From the NCBI GenBank assembly GCA_017547655.1, contig JAFYPF010000029.1, forward strand, positions 62,001 through 126,000: a stretch of DNA of 64,000 nt. Direction: 5' to 3'. A program made the position numbers and the translations under genes. This document shows positions 54,101 to 62,535 of this stretch, in pieces. The DNA comes from Clostridia bacterium. Its GTDB lineage: Bacteria > Bacillota > Clostridia > Oscillospirales > CAG-272. Below the pieces are notes generated by a model. The model saw only the letters and a list, made by a program, of their open reading frames with translations. It did no database searches and was not told where the DNA came from. Position 1 is the first letter of the stretch, and every line of letters starts with the position of its first letter.

Positions 54101-54166
54101 GAGTTCGGTTTTGATTATCTGGAAATCTCATATTCAAACTCTGCGGATTATATTGAGTCCGAATAA
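51161..54166 (+). CDS. Large secreted ABC solute-binding protein with N-terminal beta modules
   Basis: A 1001-residue secreted protein. The signal peptide ends at about residue 29 (SVFA|TEE) with no lipobox cysteine. Two related beta-rich modules (about 115-255 and 320-425) share the pattern GLYxIxxxY...R-(L/I)-YI(D/N)G(K/E)IPF. They look like carbohydrate-binding-type folds. A helical stretch (about 430-540) follows, then a full binding-protein domain (about 597-1001) with VEVWTTIGREKS, GPDVAFLASAD, YGLPNTMTFLMMFYR and PRTWDEL. The last is typical of oligosaccharide-binding proteins. I use ATG 51161, with GGGAGGAAAGACC upstream. It leads the operon and must be retained by some means other than a lipid. 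Confidence 0.88.
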   Translation: MTKSIFKRILCGFLTVLMVMGTLSVSVFATEETATDSAMNETEKTTSSLEEIRAILDTPDYNDYFASLGDVKKATDTFTVNFAEAYVGSEGTDEDNDVRVLTEEETNENYKKAVKSVYLPEKGSATFKINVKEAGLYVIDIEYFSVLAKATSIERMLYIDGKIPFSESRYLTMPKTWVDNLEEGGVFKTDLTDNDIRPTKSQVPTWNTYTFCDSTGFVVNPLEVYLTEGEHTLTFEAVREPVVFSTITFKPYKDLPTYEEVLAEYKANGYKPAEDAKIYVEAELSSDPENPILVSEQTIYPLNDRTSPITSPQDPAKTKLNTIGSDKWKTAGQWIKYTIKPEKSGLYELAMRFKQSQLEGMYVSRRIYINGEIPFEEASYLEFLYNDSWQTAVISSKDGTPYQFYFEAGKEYEIKFEVVLGSMNEVLNRVNNVLTLMNESYLKILMITGSDPDEFRDYNFTRLIPEAINNLVFSAKELTAVGELLEDITGQTGSHVATLNKIVILLERMTSDEKEIAKNLVNLKTYIGTLGTWLLDSRAQPLEVDYFVFQTPGTKLPKANANIFQTLWFETKAFILSFFIDYSTLGATVEIDSDSKVEVWTTIGREKSKIMRQLVDSDFMQNNDISVEIKLVSGGVLQSTLAGIGPDVAFLASADCVNYAIREAVLPLNDMEGFDEVMTRFPQAAKDTLTLYGKTYGLPNTMTFLMMFYRMDILADLNIEVPRTWDELKNIIPILQTNNMTIGFPSKLSGTRLFLYQMGGELYADDGKRINLSSNIALSAFTELTDLFQSYRFPLTYEAANRFRTGEMPILISEYITLYNQLTVFAPEIDGLWEFISLPGFVDENGEINNCAIGVTEGVCLMKGAEDNPEDCWKFLEWFTRANVQANYSNELVAVVGQSSKNATANTEALAELPWSSREYENLMEQFENTVGITEYPGGYIITRYVDFAFMDVYNNGANATEAMLDYVTEINKEITRKRKEFGFDYLEISYSNSADYIESE

Positions 54167-54186
54167 AAAAAGCGTTTTAGCCCTTT

Positions 54187-54208
54187 GGGGCGCCGAAAAA
54201 AGCGCCCC
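54187..54208 (+). other. Intercistronic hairpin after the binding-protein gene
   Basis: GGGGCGC (54187-54193) pairs with GCGCCCC (54202-54208). It is followed by GAATTGAAAAAAC, so it has no U-tract. Such hairpins after binding-protein genes protect the upstream mRNA and lower downstream expression, as in malE-malF. Confidence 0.65.
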
Positions 54209-54273
54209 GAATTGAAAAAACTTTCATATTTATATTATATTATATACATTCTAAAAAAAGGAGTTGATCAAAC

Positions 54274-55224
54274 ATGTCCGCAAACACTGCAGTAAAGAAA
54301 AAAGCGGTTAACCGTTCGGAAATGACTAAAGCGCAGTGGACATGGAAAGAGATTAAGCGTAACAAGACGGCGTACGTAATGATTGCGCCATTCGTTATTC
54401 TCTTCTTCATATTTACGATATTACCCGTTGGTGTATCTATAGTGTTGAGTTTCACAGACTTTAATATGCTTCAGACACCCAACATCGTATGGATGGAAAA
54501 CTATATAACGTTGTTCCTTGATGACGATATATTTATTACATCTGTAAAGAATACATTTATATTTGCTGCGATCGTTGGTCCCGGTTCATATTTACTTTCG
54601 TTTATATGTGCTTGGTTTATAAACGAACTTTCTCCGAAAATCAGATCGATTGTAACGTTGATTTTCTATTCGCCCTCTATTTCGGGCGGCGCATATCTTA
54701 TGTGGAGCATCGTGTTCTCCTCTGACTCATACGGATATGCAAATGCACTTTTGATAGACTTGGGCTTCATTTCAATGCCTATTCAGTGGTTCCAGAATGC
54801 AGATTACGTAATGCCTATTTGTATTGTAGTTGCTCTTTGGACTTCACTCGGTACTGCGTTCCTTTCATTTATCGCAGGTTTCCAGGGCGTTGACCATTCG
54901 CTTTATGAAGCGGGTGCGGTTGACGGTATTAAGAACCGTTGGCAGGAGCTTTGGTATATTACATTGCCTACCATGAAGCCTCAGCTTATGTTCGGTGCGG
55001 TCATGGCTATTACACAAGCATTCGGATTTGGCGCAATTGTTACGTCACTTGCGGGCTTCCCCTCGGTTGACTATGCGGCTCATACGATTATGCACCATTT
55101 GGAAGACTATGGTACCACTCGTTGGGAAGTAGGTTATGCTTCGGCTATTGCGACTGTGCTGTTCCTTATAATGTACGGCTCAAACGCGCTGGTCAAGAAA
55201 CTCTTGTCGAAGGTAGGTAACTGA
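54274..55224 (+). CDS. Sugar-type ABC permease (MalF/UgpA-like), pair A
   Basis: A 316-residue permease with about six membrane segments. TM1 starts near residue 35. The EAA loop is YEAGAVDGIKNRWQELWYITLP (about 210-231), the site that docks an ATPase of the MalK/MsmK type. AAAAGGAGTTGATCAAAC precedes the ATG. It is followed, one base after its stop, by its partner permease. The transported sugar cannot be read from the sequence. Confidence 0.93.
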   Translation: MSANTAVKKKAVNRSEMTKAQWTWKEIKRNKTAYVMIAPFVILFFIFTILPVGVSIVLSFTDFNMLQTPNIVWMENYITLFLDDDIFITSVKNTFIFAAIVGPGSYLLSFICAWFINELSPKIRSIVTLIFYSPSISGGAYLMWSIVFSSDSYGYANALLIDLGFISMPIQWFQNADYVMPICIVVALWTSLGTAFLSFIAGFQGVDHSLYEAGAVDGIKNRWQELWYITLPTMKPQLMFGAVMAITQAFGFGAIVTSLAGFPSVDYAAHTIMHHLEDYGTTRWEVGYASAIATVLFLIMYGSNALVKKLLSKVGN

Positions 55225-55225
55225 T

Positions 55226-56101
55226 ATGGCTAAAAAATTAAGAACAAGGAAGCATAGAGTTGTGCTTAACCGTTCGTACGGCGGCGATATCGGAATTGGA
55301 TTTTTCCTCTTTTTGATGGGATTGTTCCTTTTTATACCTATGTATTATACGGTTATTCAGTCACTTAAGCCTCTCGACGAACTTTGGATGTTCCCTCCGA
55401 GATTTTACGTAATGAGTCCTACATTCAATAACTTTAAGGACTTGTTTAACTTGATGAATACCTCTTGGGTTCCTTTCTCAAGATACATATTCAACACAGT
55501 ATTTATTTCAGTAGCCGGTACATTTGGTAACTTGCTTCTTTCTTCAATGTGTGCTTACGCATTGGCAAAGATTAAGTTCCCCGGCAGACAGGCAATATTC
55601 GCACTTATCGTTGCATCGTTGATGTTCCACAGTACAGTTTCTGCAATTGCAAACTTTATTACACTTTCATGGTTGGGTTGGATTGATACATATCTTGCTC
55701 GTATAGTGCCTGCATGGTGTACATCACTTGGTTTGTATTTGATGAAGCAGTTTATGGAAACCAACGTAAATAACGCAGTTCTTGAATCTGCGCGTATTGA
55801 CGGCGCTACAGAGTGGAAGACTTTCTGGGTTATAGCAATGCCGATGGTTAAGCCGGCATGGCTGACTCTCGTATGCTACAGCTTTAAGGATCTCTGGAAC
55901 TCCGGTGCTTCTATCTACATTCAGAGCGAACAGCTTAAAACATTTAACTATGCAGTTAGCCAGTTGGTATCCGACGGTATTTCTCGTCAGGGTGCTTCTG
56001 CGGCTGCGACGGTTATCAGTATGTTGGTTCCTATTCTCGTATTCGTTATCTCACAGAGCAACATTATCGAGACGATGGGCTCATCAGGTATGAAAGACTA
56101 A
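55226..56101 (+). CDS. Sugar-type ABC permease (MalG-like), pair A
   Basis: A 291-residue permease with six membrane segments. The EAA loop is LESARIDGATEWKTFWVIAMP (about 187-207). It begins one base after the previous stop with GAAGGTAGG upstream, so translation is probably coupled. With the preceding gene it forms the first transmembrane pair. Confidence 0.93.
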   Translation: MAKKLRTRKHRVVLNRSYGGDIGIGFFLFLMGLFLFIPMYYTVIQSLKPLDELWMFPPRFYVMSPTFNNFKDLFNLMNTSWVPFSRYIFNTVFISVAGTFGNLLLSSMCAYALAKIKFPGRQAIFALIVASLMFHSTVSAIANFITLSWLGWIDTYLARIVPAWCTSLGLYLMKQFMETNVNNAVLESARIDGATEWKTFWVIAMPMVKPAWLTLVCYSFKDLWNSGASIYIQSEQLKTFNYAVSQLVSDGISRQGASAAATVISMLVPILVFVISQSNIIETMGSSGMKD

Positions 56102-56118
56102 AGAAAGGGAAGGTTATT

Positions 56119-58254
56119 ATGAATAAAAAGATTGTAAGAATAGCCGCCCTGACGCTTTGTCTTATGATGTTCATAGGAGTTGTACCCGCTGTAGCGGCTT
56201 CCTCCTATGGAACATATACGTACTCACAGGACGGATTCGGGGTTGCATCTCCCGATGCTTATACTCCCGATCAGATAGTTGATTCTTCATATATGGGAAT
56301 CAGCACAGCATTAAAAAATCCCGCTGACCTTGAAACGGATGAAGATGGAAATGTATATATTGCTGACGCAGGTAACAATAGAATTGTTGTTCTCGACAGA
56401 TACTACAAATATAAGTTTTCCATTAAATCGTTTACAAACAGCAACGGTATTCCGGATGCGTTGACAAACCCCAACGGTGTTTATATTGGTAACGGTTTTA
56501 TCTACGTTGCGGATACGGATAACAAAAGAATTGTAATATTCAAAAAAGAAAACGGTGCATACGTAAGAACCGTTGAAGAGCCTCAGGCAGACGTTTTCCC
56601 TGCAAACTCTGTTTACAGACCTGTTGCACTTTCGGTTGACTCTGCAGGTACAATGTACGTTATTTCATCCAGTACATACATGGGTGTAATTGCATTGAAT
56701 TCAGACGGCTCGTTCCAGTGCTTCGTTGGTGCTCAAAAAGTTACACTTTCCGCATGGGAAAAGCTTTGGAGATATTTCCAAACTGAAAAACAGAAGGAAA
56801 GAGCAGAGCAGTACGTAAGTACAGAATTTAACAACATTACCATTGACCACAGAGGCTTTATCTATGTAACTACATCTTCGATTGATGCAAGTGCTCAACA
56901 GGCGGCTGTCAGAAGCAAGGGCTCCGACTACTCGCCTGTTAAGAAGCTTAACGTTTCAGGTGACGATATTATGAAGCGTACAGGTTTCTTTGGTTTTGGT
57001 GAAGTAAAAATTCAGTCCAAATCTACAAATGTAACGGCTCCCTTGGGTACGTCTGTTATTATTGACGTAGCTCTTGGTCCGCAAAACACATGGTCGATAA
57101 TAGACTCTAAACGTTCGAAAGTATTTACATACGACGAGTACGGTAACCTCTTGTTTATTTTTGGTGATATCGGTACACAGCTCGGTAATATCAGAACAAT
57201 GGCGGCAATAACTTATCAGAATGAAAAGATTTTGTTGCTCGACAAGAGCTCCGGCGCTTTTACCGTATATACGAGAACAGAGTACGGCGAAATTCTTTTG
57301 AATGCTATTGAAAATCAGAACAACCGTAAGTATGACAAGGCTCAGGAGGACTGGGAAACCATTCTTCAGAGAAATAACAACTTTGACGCTGCTTATATTG
57401 GTATTGGTAAGGCTCTTTACCGTTCGGGTAAGTGGACAGAGTCTATGGAATACTTTACATCGGCTTACGATACAAAGAACTATTCGAACTCCTTTAAGAT
57501 GTACCGTAAGGACTTGATCGGAAAAGTTATTTATATTATTCCGATCGTAGTAATTGCAGTTTGCGTTGGCGCTACTAAATTCTTCGGATATGCAGCTAAA
57601 GTTAATAAAGAAGTTGCTGTATCAGGAAAGAAACGTACGTTCTGGCAGGAAATCCTGTATGCTAATCATTTGATATTCCACCCATTTGACGGCTTCTGGG
57701 ATTTGAAACACGAAAAGAGAGGTTCGTTGAGAGGTGCGATATTCTATATCGTGCTTGCAATTGCAACGTTTACTTACCAGTCGGCAGGTTCGGCATACAT
57801 ATTTAATCCTACCGATTCATATCCGAGCATTTTGGTGCAGATTATTTCTGTTATCGTTCCGCTTATGTTATGGGTTATAGGTAACTGGTGTCTCACCACG
57901 CTTATGGAAGGTGAAGGAAGCTTTAAGGATATCTTTATTGCAACATCTTACGCGCTTGCTCCCTTGCCTTTGCTTATTATTCCCGCAACTATCTGCACAA
58001 ACTTTGTAACGGCAAATGAAGCTGCTCTTGTTACGCTTCTTGAATCGTTTGCATTTATTTGGCTTGGTTTGCTTATATTTACCGGCACTATGGTTACACA
58101 CGACTACTCGTTGGTTAAGAATGCTGTGACTTGTATCGGCACTATAGTTGCAATGGTATTTATTATGTTTGTTGCATTGTTGTTTACAACGTTGCTTACA
58201 AACGTTATAGGATTTATTACAGCAATAATCACAGAAATAACTTATCGAATATAG
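56119..58254 (+). CDS. NHL-repeat / TPR / YIP1-domain membrane protein
   Basis: A 711-residue protein with three parts. After a signal peptide (1-27) comes an outside beta-propeller-type region with NHL repeats (about 65-390; ALKNPADLETDEDGNVYIAD, TNPNGVYIGNGFIYVADTDN). A short TPR-like helical stretch follows (about 395-470; KYDKAQEDWETILQRNN, ALYRSGKWTESMEYF). A membrane segment at about 478-496 leads to a YIP1-like domain with about five membrane segments (about 510-705). AAAGGGAAGG precedes the ATG. NHL propellers bind proteins, RNA or polysaccharides; YIP1 is a membrane domain of unknown bacterial role. It lies between two permease pairs in the same run. The family does occur beside DUF5696 genes in other Firmicutes, as far as I recall. 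Confidence 0.85.
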   Translation: MNKKIVRIAALTLCLMMFIGVVPAVAASSYGTYTYSQDGFGVASPDAYTPDQIVDSSYMGISTALKNPADLETDEDGNVYIADAGNNRIVVLDRYYKYKFSIKSFTNSNGIPDALTNPNGVYIGNGFIYVADTDNKRIVIFKKENGAYVRTVEEPQADVFPANSVYRPVALSVDSAGTMYVISSSTYMGVIALNSDGSFQCFVGAQKVTLSAWEKLWRYFQTEKQKERAEQYVSTEFNNITIDHRGFIYVTTSSIDASAQQAAVRSKGSDYSPVKKLNVSGDDIMKRTGFFGFGEVKIQSKSTNVTAPLGTSVIIDVALGPQNTWSIIDSKRSKVFTYDEYGNLLFIFGDIGTQLGNIRTMAAITYQNEKILLLDKSSGAFTVYTRTEYGEILLNAIENQNNRKYDKAQEDWETILQRNNNFDAAYIGIGKALYRSGKWTESMEYFTSAYDTKNYSNSFKMYRKDLIGKVIYIIPIVVIAVCVGATKFFGYAAKVNKEVAVSGKKRTFWQEILYANHLIFHPFDGFWDLKHEKRGSLRGAIFYIVLAIATFTYQSAGSAYIFNPTDSYPSILVQIISVIVPLMLWVIGNWCLTTLMEGEGSFKDIFIATSYALAPLPLLIIPATICTNFVTANEAALVTLLESFAFIWLGLLIFTGTMVTHDYSLVKNAVTCIGTIVAMVFIMFVALLFTTLLTNVIGFITAIITEITYRI

Positions 58255-58275
58255 AGGAGAAAGGAGAAGGTAAAA

Positions 58276-61200
58276 ATGAAAAAATTCAGAATTATATCAG
58301 CGTTTATGTCTTTTGTAATGATTATTGGCGTACTCGCAAACTTGACTGTTCTCCCTGTATTCGGTGCTGCTAATACCAATAAGGAAACCGAAGAAACAAC
58401 AGGAGCTAAGTCTCCCGATTACTACAAAGAAAATTATTTGGAAAGATCATTCAGCACAGCAGCTCAAAAGATTAAGACTATGAATAAAGGCGTGCCGATG
58501 CTCCAGAATGATAAATATAATTTCTACGTACAGAAAGAATCCGGTGAATGGGCGCTTGAAAATAAGGTTACAGGCCAGTTCTTGTTCTCTAACCCCTATG
58601 GCGTAGGCGGTATTCAGGCAAGTGATGACACTAAAATGAGCCTTCTTTCTCAGGTGTTGATTTCTTACAGCGACAGCGGTGTATCAAAATCTTACACAAG
58701 CTATAAGGATTGTGTAATGTTAGGTCAGATTAAGGTTAAAAACCTCAAAAACGGCGTTCGTGTCGAATATGCAGTAGGTAACGAAGAAACTCGTATGCTT
58801 CTTCCTATGCAGATTACCGATGAACGTTTTATGAACGAGATATTTAATCTTATTCCCGATGAAATCGACGGAAGAACAAACAGAGATAAGTATACGCTCG
58901 AATCTCTTTATCAGAAGAAGGATCTCAATGATTCCACTCTTACAAATGCTGCAAAGAAGGACCTTGTAGCAAAGTTCCCGATTGTAGAAAAGTATCCTAT
59001 CCGTGTATTCTCTACTGACGCAAAAGAAAACGAAATGCGTCGTATGGAAACACTTATTAAGACGTACTGCCCCGGCTACTCATTCGAAGAGTTGGAATAT
59101 GACCACTCCTTGGTTGGTTACGTAGCAAAGGATAAGGCTCCTGCTGTATTTAAGTTTGCTCTTGAATACACACTTACTGATGAGGGGGTTGATATGCGTC
59201 TTGGCGCAAACGGTATTCGCTTTGATGAATCTGTTTACACTCTTGAAAGCATGAAGATACTCCCTTACGTTGGCGCAGGCTCCTCTGATAACACAGGATA
59301 TATATTTATGCCCGACGGCAGTGGTGCTATTATCAGATTTGAAGATGTGGCAGGCAAGTCGGTAACCATAAGCGGTAAGCTCTATGGTCAGGACTATGCA
59401 TTCCATACAATTACAGGTTCTACACAACAGACAATGAGATTCCCTGTTTACGGTGTAGTTGAAACAGGGGTAAGAACAGAAAAATATGAAGTTGACGGCA
59501 AAACCGTTGTTAAACAGTTTGATGTTAATTCCGGTTATCTCGCTATTGTAACAGAGGGTGATTCTCTCGCAACACTTTATGCTGAAACCGGCGGTGCTTT
59601 GCATAAGTATAATACAGCTTATACATCGTTTAATCCCCGTCCTTCCGACCAATATAACCTTGCAGACTCTATTTCTGTAGGTAGTAATGCAACTTGGACT
59701 GTAGTTTCTGACAGAAAGTATACAGGCAGTTACAGAATTAAGTACGTAATGCTTGAAGATCAGACGTTGGCTGCTCAAAATGCAGAAGCGAACGAAGGCT
59801 TTAAGTCCTACGATGCAACTTACGTTGGTATGGCAAAGGCATATCGTGATTATCTCTATGGTACAGAACAGCTTGTAAAGCTCGATGAAAGCAAGATTAA
59901 AGAGAATATTCCGCTTTATATTGAGGCGCTTGGAACAATCGATACTACCGAAAAGTTCCTCAGCTTCCCCGTAACTGTTGAAAAGCCTCTTACTACTTTT
60001 GATGATTTGTTGACAATGCATTCGGAGCTTGGAGCTGAAGGCATAAGTAACATTAACTTTAAGCTTACAGGCTTTGCTAACGGCGGTATTTCTTCTACAG
60101 TACCTTCGCAGGTTAAGTTCCAGAAGAAGACAGGCGGCAATAAGGCATTTACCGAAATGGTTGAGATTGCCGAAGAAAAAGGCTTTGGCTTGTACCCCGA
60201 TTTTGATTTCAACTATGTTTATAACACATCGGCATTCGACGGCTTCAGCTATAAAGATGACGCTGTAAGAACAATCGATAACCGTTATACACAGAAGAAG
60301 AAATATGACAACGTATATCAGACTCTTATGGAAACGGGTAACGTTGTAATTTCAGTATCCGCATTCTCTGATTTCTATAAGGGCTTCAATGAGGATTTGC
60401 AGAAGCTTGGAGCTACAAGCGTATCTGTTGGTTCGCTCGGTTCTGATTTGAACTCTGACTTCGATGAGGATGATCCTTACAACCGTGAGGACGCAAGATA
60501 CGAAACCGTTAAGCTTCTTAAGAATTTGAAAGAAGATTACACAAGTGTAATGAGTAACGCGGGCAACGCTTACGTTCTTGCTTATGTTGACCATTTGTTG
60601 AACGTATCTCTTGACAGTAGCCGTTACATTTTGGCTAGTCAGTCAGTTCCTTTTATGGGTATGGTTCTTCACGGCGCAGTTGAGTTTGCCGGTACTCCCT
60701 TGAATACAACGGGCAATATCGCATACGAAATGCTTAAGATGATTGAAAACGGTGCAAACCCCTACTTCTTGCTTGCGTATGAAAATACTGCAGAGCTTAA
60801 GGATGATCCGGTTTACGCTCAGTATTTCTCCGTAACATACAAGATTTGGAAAGAAGACCTCGTAGGATACTATAACGTTTTGAATGAGGCTTTAAATGAC
60901 GTACAGTCTGCTTTGATCGTTGACCATGAATTTGTACAGGGTGAACGTATTCCTACCGAACAGGAAATTGAGGAAGATGCAGCAGCGTTGTTGGAAGCGC
61001 AAGAAAAAGCTGCAATCAATAAGGTTCACGAAGAAGAGAAGGAAAGAAGAGCTGCTGTTCTTGCTGCAAAGCTTGAGGCTATTAAGAATGGAGAACAGAA
61101 TGTTCAAAATCCCGACAATACAACTGATACTTCAACCGGTAATTCGCTGGTTAACCCCGATACAAGAGTAGAAGAGGCTGAACCCGAAGAGGAAGAAGAG

Positions 61201-61530
61201 CTTATTGACCTTAAGACTAAATATCTTACAAAGACAGGAACTGTTGTTAAAGTAACATACTCAAACGGCAAGGTATTCATTTTGAACTACAATAGCTTTG
61301 ATATTACCGTAAACGGCAGAACTGTTAAGGCGCTTGGATTTATTGAATCCACAGTAGCTGAAGAGGAAAAGTTCGTTGAAACAGAGACTGAAGAGGTAAC
61401 CGAAGCTCCCGAAAGCAACGAAACTCCCGAAACAGTAGAAACAACTGATCCTGCTGAAACAACAGGAACTCCAGAAGAGACAGGCGCGCCTGAATCTACG
61501 GGAACTCCTGAAGAGACAGCTCAAAACTAA
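58276..61530 (+). CDS. Secreted DUF5696 protein (putative glycosidase-like fold)
   Basis: A 1084-residue secreted protein with a signal peptide (1-30, ending PVFGAA). The N-terminal half is beta-rich, with GSGAIIRF and NSGYLAIVTEGDSLATLYAETGG. From about 540 (ENIPLYIEALGTID) to 890 it looks like a TIM barrel (GAEGISNINFKLTGFANGG, GLYPDFDFNYVYN, YDNVYQTLMETGNVVISVS, LAYENTAELKDDPVY). A charged coiled coil (about 895-945) and a final beta domain with VKVTYSNGKVFILNYNSFDI (about 990-1010) follow. The tail is a P/E/T-rich linker (about 1030-1084). I take it for DUF5696 from memory. Acidic catalytic residues cannot be fixed by eye. GGAGAAGG precedes the ATG. Confidence 0.75.
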   Translation: MKKFRIISAFMSFVMIIGVLANLTVLPVFGAANTNKETEETTGAKSPDYYKENYLERSFSTAAQKIKTMNKGVPMLQNDKYNFYVQKESGEWALENKVTGQFLFSNPYGVGGIQASDDTKMSLLSQVLISYSDSGVSKSYTSYKDCVMLGQIKVKNLKNGVRVEYAVGNEETRMLLPMQITDERFMNEIFNLIPDEIDGRTNRDKYTLESLYQKKDLNDSTLTNAAKKDLVAKFPIVEKYPIRVFSTDAKENEMRRMETLIKTYCPGYSFEELEYDHSLVGYVAKDKAPAVFKFALEYTLTDEGVDMRLGANGIRFDESVYTLESMKILPYVGAGSSDNTGYIFMPDGSGAIIRFEDVAGKSVTISGKLYGQDYAFHTITGSTQQTMRFPVYGVVETGVRTEKYEVDGKTVVKQFDVNSGYLAIVTEGDSLATLYAETGGALHKYNTAYTSFNPRPSDQYNLADSISVGSNATWTVVSDRKYTGSYRIKYVMLEDQTLAAQNAEANEGFKSYDATYVGMAKAYRDYLYGTEQLVKLDESKIKENIPLYIEALGTIDTTEKFLSFPVTVEKPLTTFDDLLTMHSELGAEGISNINFKLTGFANGGISSTVPSQVKFQKKTGGNKAFTEMVEIAEEKGFGLYPDFDFNYVYNTSAFDGFSYKDDAVRTIDNRYTQKKKYDNVYQTLMETGNVVISVSAFSDFYKGFNEDLQKLGATSVSVGSLGSDLNSDFDEDDPYNREDARYETVKLLKNLKEDYTSVMSNAGNAYVLAYVDHLLNVSLDSSRYILASQSVPFMGMVLHGAVEFAGTPLNTTGNIAYEMLKMIENGANPYFLLAYENTAELKDDPVYAQYFSVTYKIWKEDLVGYYNVLNEALNDVQSALIVDHEFVQGERIPTEQEIEEDAAALLEAQEKAAINKVHEEEKERRAAVLAAKLEAIKNGEQNVQNPDNTTDTSTGNSLVNPDTRVEEAEPEEEEELIDLKTKYLTKTGTVVKVTYSNGKVFILNYNSFDITVNGRTVKALGFIESTVAEEEKFVETETEEVTEAPESNETPETVETTDPAETTGTPEETGAPESTGTPEETAQN

Positions 61531-61548
61531 GAAAGGGGTGTGTGAAAA

Positions 61549-62517
61549 ATGACAAATAATTCTGCTATTCCTGCAAAGAAGCGCAAGAAGAAAATAGCAT
61601 CCCTTGACGCAAGAAAGGCGAGAGCCGGTTGGTGGTTTATAATGCCTTTCTTGGCAATATTTCTTATAGTTTATCTTCCGGTTATTGCCGACTCGATTAA
61701 GTTTAGTTTTTCGAAACTTATTATTCAGTCCGGTGGTGGTTATTATACCGAGTTTGTCGGATTGGAAAACTATCAGGAAGCTTTGTTTGAAGACCCCAAA
61801 TTCGTTCAGATTCTTGTAGCGGGTATTAAACAGCTTATATTCGATATTCCCGCAATTGTAATTTTCTCACTCTTTATGGCTGTATTGTTGAACCAAAAGA
61901 TGTTCGGAAGAGCGTTGTTCCGTGCGATATTCTTTATCCCCGTTATTATCGGTACCGGTGTTGTAGAATATATCGACCAGAACAACTCAATGCTGTCATA
62001 TATGATTGACTCTTCAAGCTCGATTGACAACGGTGCGGGCGGAGCTACCGCTTCCGAGTCGTTGGCGGAGGCTGCTAACCTTGAATGGTTGTTCGGAAGC
62101 ATGAAGGTTGGCGGTGAACTGATGGATTACGTTGTAGGTATTATCGCAAATGTTTATGATATAATCAGCCGTTCGGGTGTACAGATGCTTATCTTCCTTG
62201 CAGGTCTCCAGTCCATTTCTCCTGCGATTTACGAATCGTGTCAGATAGACGGTGCTGCCGCATGGGAAACATTCTGGAAGATTACATTCCCGATGATAAG
62301 CCCGATGATTCTCGTTAACACAATTTATACTGTTATTGACTCGTTTACAAGAAGCTCGAACAGCGTTATGTTGTATATCGACTATATTTATAAAGAACCA
62401 AATAAACACGTAGTAAGTTCTGCGATGTCTTGGATTTATTTCTTGATTGTATTGGCGCTGATAGGCGTTGTGTCCGCAGTTATCTCCGGATACGTATTCT
62501 ATCAGAGAAGAGACTAA
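61549..62517 (+). CDS. Sugar-type ABC permease (MalF-like), pair B
   Basis: A 322-residue permease with the MalF-like N-terminal membrane segment (WWFIMPFLAIFLIVYLPVIA). An acidic, serine- and glycine-rich loop (about 150-175; SSSSIDNGAGGATASESLAE) is longer than usual and outside-facing. The EAA loop is YESCQIDGAAAWETFWKITFPM (about 226-247). AAAGGGGTGTG precedes the ATG. It is the third of four permeases in the operon and differs clearly from pair A in sequence. Confidence 0.92.
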   Translation: MTNNSAIPAKKRKKKIASLDARKARAGWWFIMPFLAIFLIVYLPVIADSIKFSFSKLIIQSGGGYYTEFVGLENYQEALFEDPKFVQILVAGIKQLIFDIPAIVIFSLFMAVLLNQKMFGRALFRAIFFIPVIIGTGVVEYIDQNNSMLSYMIDSSSSIDNGAGGATASESLAEAANLEWLFGSMKVGGELMDYVVGIIANVYDIISRSGVQMLIFLAGLQSISPAIYESCQIDGAAAWETFWKITFPMISPMILVNTIYTVIDSFTRSSNSVMLYIDYIYKEPNKHVVSSAMSWIYFLIVLALIGVVSAVISGYVFYQRRD

Positions 62518-62535
62518 GGAAGGAGGTTTTTCAGT

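Noticed and set aside
59080..60021. A 313-codon open frame antisense to the DUF5696 gene
   Set aside because: It has shadow-type composition rich in C and I, and no Shine-Dalgarno.
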